Source: Endocalyx cinctus (lineage: Eukaryota; Ascomycota; Sordariomycetes; Amphisphaeriales; Apiosporaceae). From it: DNA of 64,000 nucleotides. A program made the position numbers and the translations under genes. Position 1 is the stretch's first letter. Each line of letters starts with the position of its first letter. The notes beneath the pieces are model-generated. The model had not been told where the DNA came from. It searched no databases and saw only the letters and a program-made list of their open reading frames with translations. The stretch covers positions 5,544,441-5,608,440 of the forward strand of contig BCKC01000001.1 in assembly GCA_001600455.1 (NCBI GenBank), written 5' to 3'. Shown one piece after another: positions 56,613-64,000 of the stretch.

Positions 56613-58296
56613 ATGCGCCTCCCTCGACACATATGGATCTGGCTGAGCACACTCAACCTAAGCCAAGCCGTGTACGATTCATCTTCTCAAAACAACGTTG
56701 CCGTTTATTGGGGTGCGCAGTTTATACCACCACTCGTTATATCCAGTATGTAAATTATGGTAAACTGAAAGCTGATAAAATAAACAGGGCAGAACTCGCT
56801 GGGCAGCGCAATCGGCGACCCGGATAGACAGGGACCGCTGCTAGACTACTGTCAGTCGAACGTCTTTTATCGCGATGTATTCAGCTAGGTTCAAAGAGCT
56901 AATTATCATTATTCTTTCTCTTAGGTAAAAAACATGATAGTATCAATGTACGTAAAGAAATAAACGAGTAGGAAAATATAGCTAATCTCGAACCCCGTTG
57001 CTAGATTATTCTCCTAAGCTTCTTGACAGCTCCAGACCCGTCGAATCCAGGAAACCTCAACTTTGCTAACTCTAATGTTGATGCTACGGCGTGAGCTTAT
57101 TCTTCTTCTTCTTTCCTACCTCGCCTTCTCCTGAGTCCTTTGGTATATTCCAAGAAAATAAATAAATGAACACAAGAACCTCCCACTAACGAAAGACACT
57201 TACAAAAAACAGCTGTGCGGTAAAGCAATGTCAAGAACGGTATAATAAAACTATCATGCTCTCTCTAGGCGGCCCTATGGGCAACAGTTGGACTTTCGGT
57301 AGCGTCTCGGCGGCAGAGCGAGCCGCCGAAGATATCTGGAGCGCCTTCGGGCCGACTATTACTCATGGTAAGCACGGAAATAAATCTGCCCCTACTCCCC
57401 GACCTCTAGGTACCGCAGTCGTGGACGGGTTCGATTTCAGCTTCGAATCGCGGTTCTACAACATCACCCCACTCGCCAGCCGACTCCGGTGTCTGATAGA
57501 TGAATACACCTCTTCCCCTCACCGGGGGAACCACAAGAAGTTCTACCTCTCGGCCTCTCCGCAATGCCTGTTTCCCGACGGAAACTTAGACGCGATACTT
57601 AGGCCACCCAAAGGCGAGGTCGAGGTCACGCCCCTCGACTTCGTCCTGGTGCAGTTCTACAACAACGAGCGCTGCGACATACGGACCATGAAGACGTTCA
57701 AATTCCGGCCGTGGAACCACTGGGCCCGCCGTCACGGCGCCAAGGTGCTGATGGGCGTCCCCGGCGGCGTCGGCGCCGTCTCGGCCTCGAACCGCGCCTC
57801 GTACCGGACCGGAAGGGACGTCACCTCGTTCGTCGACGCCGCGAGGAGGTTCGACCGCTTCGCGGGGATCATGATCTGGGATATGTCCTGGCTCGATAAC
57901 AATACGGCGTTCATGGCTCCGGTCGTGAGGGCTTTGAGGGTCGGTCCTAGAACTGCTGGAAGAACGGTAATCCCGCCCGAGGGGAATTCGACTTTCTCCT
58001 CTGCTTCTGAGTCTTCGAGTAAGGCGAATACGCCGCCGGCAGACGCCTCTCTCTCCCCTTCGAAGGGCAAGGTTTTGAGTATAACGAGTACCCCATCCTC
58101 TCAAAGTAGTCTCGTAACTAGCACGGCTGCGCCATCTAGTGATACGATTGTGACCGTGACTAGTACTATTACTATTGCCGTTACGGTGCCTGGAGTTGCG
58201 AGTCCGTTAGCTTCCCCTACAAGTCATCGAAGTAGAACTCATTCTGTTTATTCTCCTGCGTGGGATGTTCTCACGATCCTCCCCATTGAAGATTAG
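56613..58296 (+). CDS. GH18 class III chitinase-like protein with altered catalytic motif
   Basis: Five exons: 56613-56712, 56788-56876, 56925-56947, 57019-57090 and 57213-58296. All phases agree and give 455 residues. The N-terminus MRLPRHIWIWLSTLNLSQAV acts as a signal peptide. Splicing rebuilds the class III chitinase order: VAVYWGQNSLGSAIGDPD, LLDYCQSN, VKNMIVSIFLTAPDPSN, LNFAN, MLSLGGPMGNSWTFG, then VVDGFDFSFES. The catalytic DxxDxDxE here reads D166-G-F-D169-F-S171-F-E173. The general acid Glu is kept, but the preceding Asp is Ser. Later blocks KFYLSASPQCLFPDG, VLVQFYNNERC and GIMIWDMSW are intact. A Ser/Thr-rich tail (about 100 residues) suggests O-glycosylation or wall association. 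It could be a weak enzyme or a chitin-binding lectin. Confidence 0.88.
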
Positions 58297-59080
58297 TCCA
58301 CCAAGTCTGCAGATGGGTGGCGTGTCGAAAAAAAGGTATTTCCCCGCTTATCGCACGTGTAATGAAGGAGGACTCGTAGTCTTTTTTCTAGCTGGGAGAA
58401 CTGGCTTTTACGACGAAGCCTGTTCAAGAGTCCTTGGAATACTAGCAGGAATCTTCTTGCAATTTTGACTATAATTCTCTGTTTGGCTGGAAAGGTTCTA
58501 TTTGTTTTGTTTTCTTTCTTTTATAATTTATTCAAGCAGCTAGAGCGTGATGTGAGCATCTGGTTTAAGGTTGAGATTAATATATCAGCTTCTCTGTTTG
58601 GGTTAAGAGAGAGTGACGAACACGTAGCCGAGGCTTTGAACTTAATATAGATGTTGTCGTGGCAAATGATAATCATGATTGAAGTACGTGGGTATTGAAG
58701 AATGCTGTGAAATTCAGGTCGCTCATTATTATTTTCCTGTAATTCGTGTTACAGTACATCCTGTTGCCCTTGCGCGATGCCACAAGTGATATCATCATAA
58801 CTCTCTCTGCCCGTACAAATAGTCCATCTACATACGGTTACTACCTACGACAAGCATGAGACATGAAAAGCTAGTTATCATAAGTAAATCGATCTCGAAT
58901 CTAACGGCTTATTTCCGTAAAAATTGTAAAGAAACTATCTAATGTTACAAATCAAAGAAAACGATATTCTCATGTAAATTCACAACCGCCGTAGAAAAAT
59001 AATAAATCCGTACTTTATCCTTTCTATCTATTCGCCTGTAATCATCGTCCAACAAAACTCTCCGTAAATGAACCAACCCC
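58297..59080. other. Convergent intergenic region
   Basis: About 780 bp between the chitinase-like gene and the AAA ATPase gene, both ending here. No gene is seen. Confidence 0.75.
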
Positions 59081-61303
59081 TTAAGATTCATCTCCAAGAG
59101 TGCTGAGTGCCTGAACGCGTTTATCAGCCAACATATAAAGGCGATCCATAGGGACCTTAGCGCCGCTCTTGACAGACAAGAGCTGCGCCGACTTGATAAG
59201 GTTCTTGATCTCGCGACCGTTGAGAGGCAGCTGAGCCAGGTCATCGAAGGAGGAACCGTCGCTCGCGACGTCGAACTTCTCGGCGCCACCGGCGCGATCG
59301 ACGAAGTTAGCCCAGACCTGTCTTCGGGCGTCCGGTAGGAGATCGCGGTACGGGAGGAAGAGGTCGACGCGGGACTGGAAGGCGTGGTCGATGCTGGTGA
59401 TACGGTTGGTGGTGAGGAACAGGATTCCCTGGTAGTACTCGAGCATGCGCAGGAAGATGGAGACGAGCTCGTTGCGGGCGAGCGACTCGCTAGTTCGCAT
59501 CCCGAGGAACACGTCGGCCTCATCCAGCAGGAGCATGGCGTTCCACATGCGGCAGAGCTCCAGGGCGCGCTCGAGCGCCTTCTCCACCATCGGCGGGCTC
59601 GTCCCGAGGTCGCCCGCGCTCATCGAGTACAAGGGCACGCGGGACTTCTCCGCCACGGCTTCGGCCGTGAACGTCTTCCCCACTCCAGGCGGTCCGTACA
59701 TCAGGATGATGAGCCCGCGACCCTTGTCCGGGATGAAGTCGTCGAAACCGCTGTTGGAGATGCTCTTGGCCTCGACGAACTCCCAGGCGAGCTCTTTCTC
59801 GTTTCCGGGAAGGACTAGCTTGGTGAAGGCCTCGTCGTTCCAAGTCATCTCCTGAAGTTGATCCACGCGTAGCTCGCACCAGTCTTTGCTCTTCAGGTCA
59901 AAACCCTTGAGCCAAGGAGTCGTCATGAGGCATTGTTCATCGGTCAAAGGGGAGAGATCCTCAACTCTCTCGGCCGGGCCTTTAGCAGCGGCGATATCCT
60001 CCGTCTCATCGACGACGGCGGCGGAGAACTTGCTATCGTATGCCATATCTACGTCATCCGTCTCGTCAGTAGCAAGGTCAGATTCATTCTCATCTTCATC
60101 CTCGTCTTTGTTTCCTGTCAACGATCGGAGCTTCGGTTTCACTATGTTACAGCTGCGATAGTAGGCGTAGGCGTCAACGCAGACTTTGCCGGCGACGGGA
60201 CGTCGTTCCGGCTTTTCCGTCTCAATAAGAACTTTAGTTCCATTCGAAACCATGAAGTGGTAACCGCGGAGCTTCTCGAATTTACGACCGCGCTCGATCA
60301 TAGACTCTCTAACGGTCGCCTCATCGCTCAGGAAGGAGATGGGAAATACGGGGAGCGCAGTTACTCGACGGTATCCCTCATATTCCCAAATGGTGAGAGA
60401 ACTCGTGGCGTATCCGCTGGTTTCTCCGTTCCAGTCTACATATTCCATATCGATCACCCATCCCTCCGGGTTGTTGCAGCTTGCCGGTTGCTTTCTGTAC
60501 TTGAGGACGCGGCAGACGGTGTCGACGCCGTAAAATTTGGTCATAACGATAGACCCCGGAGGGAAGACCTGCCACACGTTCTCGAAGCTGACCTTACCAG
60601 TAGTTTTGGTCATAGCACGAGATAGCACGGAAGAGGAGATGATCGGGGACAGGAAGCCGAGAAGAACGGAAGCGGCGTTCTTCATGGCTGGGTCTTCAGC
60701 TGTGAGCTGAAATTCCTTAAGAGCATCCCATCGATGAACGAGCGGCATAAAGGGAGGCTCGAAGGTCCAGTTGATTAGACCCAAGTCGAGATCCTGGTAG
60801 TTCTTGAGCACTTCTTCGAGGACGAGTCTCAAGGACTTGTCTTGGATGGTGATACTTTGGGTGACCCAGTGGTTGTTTACAAATCCAAAACGGTGGACGA
60901 TGGGGATTTCCGCAGTACGCTGATCTAGGTCTTCTCTATCGTGATCGACGTTATCGAACTCTGACCAACGGGAAGGGCAACATTTCGACGGGCATCTGTG
61001 ACGATACCAGTTGCTAATGAGCTTGGATGAGTAACCAAGCTTCTCGCTTTGCTCCTCACCGCTGCTCTTCATAGCTATGGGTGTGACACTGACACCTTCC
61101 AGGACTAGAGTATGGTCTATTTTCTTGGAAGTATCATTCTTAGCAGAATCGTTCTGAGGAGTATTGACGCAAGATATATCGACGATTGAATCTCGGGTGG
61201 TACGACGTGCCGCTGAAAGATGTTAATAAGGGTGAATAGAGTTTACATATAATATTGAAACTTGATAAGTTGAGAAGGACTTACTTTGTTTAGTTCGGGC
61301 CAT
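59081..61303 (-). CDS. AAA ATPase (DUF7025-AAA architecture) with a histone H3-like N-terminal tail
   Basis: Two exons, a 19-bp exon 61285-61303 and 59081-61212, give 716 residues. The intron (61213-61284, 72 bp) has GTAAGT, a TTAAC branch-like site and CTTTCAG. The ATG is in strong context (A at -3, G at +4). The N-terminus reads MARTKQTARRTTRDS; the first nine residues equal histone H3. Next come an unconserved linker, a Cys-rich patch (HRCPSKCCPS), the pre-AAA region with ENVWQVFPPGSIVMTKFYG and MVSNGTKVLIETEKPERR, an acidic linker (NKDEDEDENESD) and a full AAA module: Walker A GPPGVGKT (513-520), Walker B LLLDEAD (567-573), sensor TTNR (607-610), arginine-finger-like SRV (Arg621). It should be an active ATPase. 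The frame stays open from the acceptor to the previously obvious Met54, which supports the small first exon. Confidence 0.88.
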
Positions 61304-62398
61304 GATAAGGTATAATAGTTGTAAGAGTAAGTAGATGATATATCAGATATCAATATCAGCGAAGTTGAAGGAAATAAGAGAACTGGTTTAGTAATAACTC
61401 GAGGGAGAAACTTTGTAAATAGAGTAAAGTGTTTATGAGAAAGAAGAATCATTTTGAAATAATTCAGAATATATCATCTATTATATACCCATAGAAAATA
61501 GATATCAACGTCTGTTTAATCAAGGCTGATTGCGGGGATTCCACCTTACAAGGCAACTACCGCCTCTAGCTCTAGGCAACATAGGGGAAGGATTCGGCTT
61601 GCAGAACGATACCCATCCTCATGCGTTTCAACTTTATCTACCCCCGTTTTAGTACTCAATGAAAAATGAAATTGAAAGATAAAGAAAGATCAATGAGTCA
61701 CATAGATAATCCTTCAAACTTCTAGTGTTCATTTAAAAGAAGAAGAAAGGTTAGAGTATAAGAGATATGATTATATAATCTTGGGAGTTATGCTGAAGTT
61801 TTCTTGACTAGCAGAAAATGGCGGGTTCTGATTGGTTGGTTGCCTTGGGTTGCCTTGGGTTGCCTAATCTAGAAGCTATGACCTCTGGCTCCTATCCATA
61901 CTTCACCAAGGTCAACATCATCAATCAATTCCATTCGCACATTTTCAAGACAGTGTACCCCATTTGTTGGAGATACGAAGGTTGGCGCTATCCATCCAGA
62001 TAAGTTGTAATTGACGCCTCTCCTAGTGTAAGGGATGATGGTTTGGTATCGCTATCTCGCTAGACGGCAAGCGGTTGGTGTATATTTGCTCAATACGGCC
62101 GCATGAGTGAGTCACCTCTCGAAGTCGTGATTATAACAACTTTTAACCGCGTTTGAATTGTAGATATTCATAGCTAATTGGAATTTTTCGTCATAGCTAC
62201 GTCGCTCGAGGAGAGAATTGCGAGGGCCTTTCGACTACCCGAACAAGGAAACAGGTAGTAAACCATACACGCATCCAAGTCCATAAATGTCCACTATTCT
62301 CAACTTTCCATACTGACCAATAGGACCACTTATCACCCTTATCAGGAAACACTATGGAAATCGTTTTGATATCAGTTTGCGGGAGAGATTGCATTTCC
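61304..62398. other. Intergenic region
   Basis: About 1.1 kb: promoter of the AAA ATPase gene and 3' flank of the aldo-keto reductase gene. It contains one short tandem repeat, listed separately. No gene is seen. Confidence 0.7.
61838..61865. repeat. 10-bp tandem repeat, 2.8 copies
   Basis: The unit ggttgccttg is repeated head to tail. Confidence 0.93.
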
Positions 62399-63514
62399 TT
62401 ACAATTCACCGACGTCATCGTCTAGGACCGTAGGGTCATCCAAATCCGCAAACAACTTCACACCCCAACCCTTGCCGGGGTTATTCATCCGAGTCCTCTT
62501 GTCTTGATTTGAAATAGACTTCATCTCCTCGTCCGTGTAGGTGATGTTCAGCGCTCCGTAGTTCTCCTCGATATACGCCTCGTGCACGCTCTTCGGAATG
62601 ACGACGGTACCGCGCTGCAGGCCCCAGGCGAGGATCGCTTGCGCCACCGTCGCCTTCTTGGACTCGGCAAGACTTTCCCAAAAGGGGTCTTTCATGATAG
62701 GATCGAGACCTCTGTCGTACTTCGGGTTCGTGTTCCCCAAGGGGGAGTAAGCGATCACTTTCACGCCGATCTCGTCGTGGAAGTCGACGAAGTCCTGCTG
62801 TTGCAGGTACGGGTGAGTCTCGAACTCGTGCGCGTACGGGCAGATCTCGCACGCCTTCATGATCGTCTCGACGTCTTTCTTGGCGAAGTTGGAAATCCCG
62901 ATGTTTCGAGTCAAGTTCGCCCGCACGAGATCCTCCATCACTCGCCAGGTGTCGACGATTGACATCTCCTTGTCGAGTTTGGTCGTGTCCGGGACAAAAG
63001 CGACCGGCCAATGCATGAGATAAAGATCGAGGTAGCCCACACCTAAGTCGTAGATAGATTTTTTGATAGCCGTCATAGCTTCATCGGACCGGTGTTGAGT
63101 GTTCCAGAGTTTGCTCGTGATCCAAATATCTTCTCGAGCCACATTTGCTGCTCCGATACCTTTCCCTACTTGATCTTCGTTCCCTTTAGTCAGAGTTAGC
63201 GAGAATTTTCTCCAAAGAAAAAAAAAACACGAAGGATAAGATTCTTACTGTAGATCCAAGCAGCATCGATATGGTTATAACCTGATTCTAAAGCGAATTC
63301 TGCGGCATGAGCGACCTATTTTAAAGTAATTAGTATTAGGCACACGGTATCTAGAAACCTGTCCTATAAAATTACGTACTTTGTCTCTGTCTGATTGCCA
63401 TGTCCCTAATCCCAAATGTGGTATGTCGTGAACATTAGAAGAGGGTATTTCCGTTTGTCGCAGCGCCGAGACAAACCCCACAACTGTGATTAACCATGTT
63501 GTAAAAGAACTCAT
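62399..63514 (-). CDS. Aldo-keto reductase with secretion-like N-terminus
   Basis: Three exons: 63380-63514, 63249-63315 and 62399-63183. Introns are 64 bp (GTACGT...AATAG, phase 0) and 65 bp (GTAAGA...branch GCTAAC...AAAG, phase 1), giving 328 residues. The AKR barrel is complete: HLGLGTWQSDRDKV, catalytic Asp62 and Tyr67 (HIDAAWIYRNED), Lys92 (ITSKLWN), His125 (DLYLMHWP), then NIGISNFAKKD, KVIAYSPLG and the NADPH-binding VIPKSV. Unlike most family members, which are cytosolic, it starts MSSFTTWLITVVGFVSALRQ. That is a short polar start, a hydrophobic stretch and a small-residue end, which looks like a signal peptide or signal anchor before the barrel. The substrate is unknown; polyols, aldoses and secondary-metabolite ketones are all possible. 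Confidence 0.9.
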
Positions 63515-64000
63515 TATATTAGTAGTAAGAAATGGAATTTATCCTACTTAAGTCTAATCCGCGTTCAATAATACGATGATGAACAAACTCAAGATCCCAT
63601 TAAATTTTCTCCTGAGGAGAAAGAGAGGTAAAGCAATAGACGTCGCAATGATTGAGATCAACGGATCGGACCCCGGCACCTCCGCATTTGCCTTTGGGGC
63701 TTGCATACGTACATGACATCACCAAACACAGGTCTCCGACCGTGACGGGTGTGATAGATAAGAGGGTCGTGTGCGTATCTATACGTATACGGCAACAGCG
63801 TTGATTAACGATAATTCAAAATGTATCTCTCTAAGAGGCGTCCTTAATTATCACAGTTGATATCTGCTCATATGAATCAAGCTTAGAAGTTAATTATGTC
63901 ATGTAATCACTCGATAACTCTTGAAAAGGGGTAATTATACATGCAATCATATAGTTATTTATCTGCGTTTTACCAGGTACAAATATATTTGAAATCAATA
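63515..64000. other. Upstream region of the aldo-keto reductase gene, to window end
   Basis: About 490 bp without a gene. It probably contains the promoter of the aldo-keto reductase gene. Confidence 0.7.

Noticed and set aside
57256..57258. ATG at 57256 as the start of the chitinase-like gene
   Set aside because: It would delete the signal peptide and the first strands of the barrel. Four upstream exons rebuild the conserved N-terminal blocks in phase.
59933..60625. 230-codon plus-strand frame
   Set aside because: Antisense to the AAA ATPase exon; no motif.
61072..61072. ATG at 61072 as the start of the intact AAA ATPase
   Set aside because: The frame stays open for 47 codons upstream to a strong acceptor and joins in phase to a short ATG exon in strong context. 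An internal Met54 start is less likely, although it would remove the H3-like tail and so must be tested.

Overview
This 64 kb window is nuclear DNA from a filamentous ascomycete. The evidence is short introns (about 55-140 bp) with GT...AG ends and fungal branch sites, a fungal type I fatty acid synthase beta subunit, Zn2Cys6 and bZIP regulators, a hydroxynaphthalene (melanin) reductase, fungal GH3/GH18/CE5 secreted enzymes and a fungal-type urea transporter. The protein styles suggest Sordariomycetes, perhaps Xylariales; that is an inference from recognition, not a search. All exon maps below were built by hand from splice sites and reading-frame continuity.

Layout. 1-17 kb is gene-poor: the 3' end of a FAS beta gene, an AflR-type zinc-cluster regulator (5.9-7.4 kb), a bZIP protein (12.0-12.8 kb) and a four-helix MARVEL-like membrane protein (16.3-17.0 kb), separated by 3.5-4.6 kb of AT-rich, homopolymer-rich DNA. 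18-33 kb carries mostly housekeeping-like genes: a 914-residue protein that looks like a Zip2/SHOC1-type XPF-like meiotic factor, a tRNA-Gly(CCC), an R3H-associated domain protein, an apple/PAN-like membrane protein, a PQ-loop membrane protein, a WDR79/TCAB1/Swt21-like WD protein and an unrecognised Cys-containing protein. 34-43.6 kb has the hydroxynaphthalene reductase, a degenerate AAA ATPase and a 2EXR-domain protein. 45-58.3 kb is rich in nutrient-acquisition genes: GH3 beta-xylosidase, a DUF1308 protein, a DUR3-type urea transporter, a cutinase/acetylxylan-esterase-family protein with a hydrophobic C-terminal tail, and a GH18 chitinase-like protein with a changed catalytic motif. 59-63.5 kb has an intact AAA ATPase and an aldo-keto reductase with a secretion-like N-terminus.

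The most striking observation is at 61,285-61,303 plus the start of the next exon at 61,212. Spliced, the AAA ATPase gene at 59,081-61,303 encodes a protein beginning MARTKQTARRTTR. Its first nine residues are identical to the histone H3 N-terminus and the next three are conservative or identical. The mimic is interrupted by a well-formed 72-bp intron. A second AAA ATPase of the same architecture (38.9-41.2 kb) lacks this tail and has altered Walker B and arginine-finger positions.

Working together: the xylosidase and CE5 esterase fit plant cell-wall (xylan/cutin) use, and the urea transporter has a GATA-rich upstream region that fits nitrogen control. The AflR-like regulator next to a FAS beta gene raises the possibility of a secondary-metabolite locus extending to the left of the window, but this cannot be decided here.
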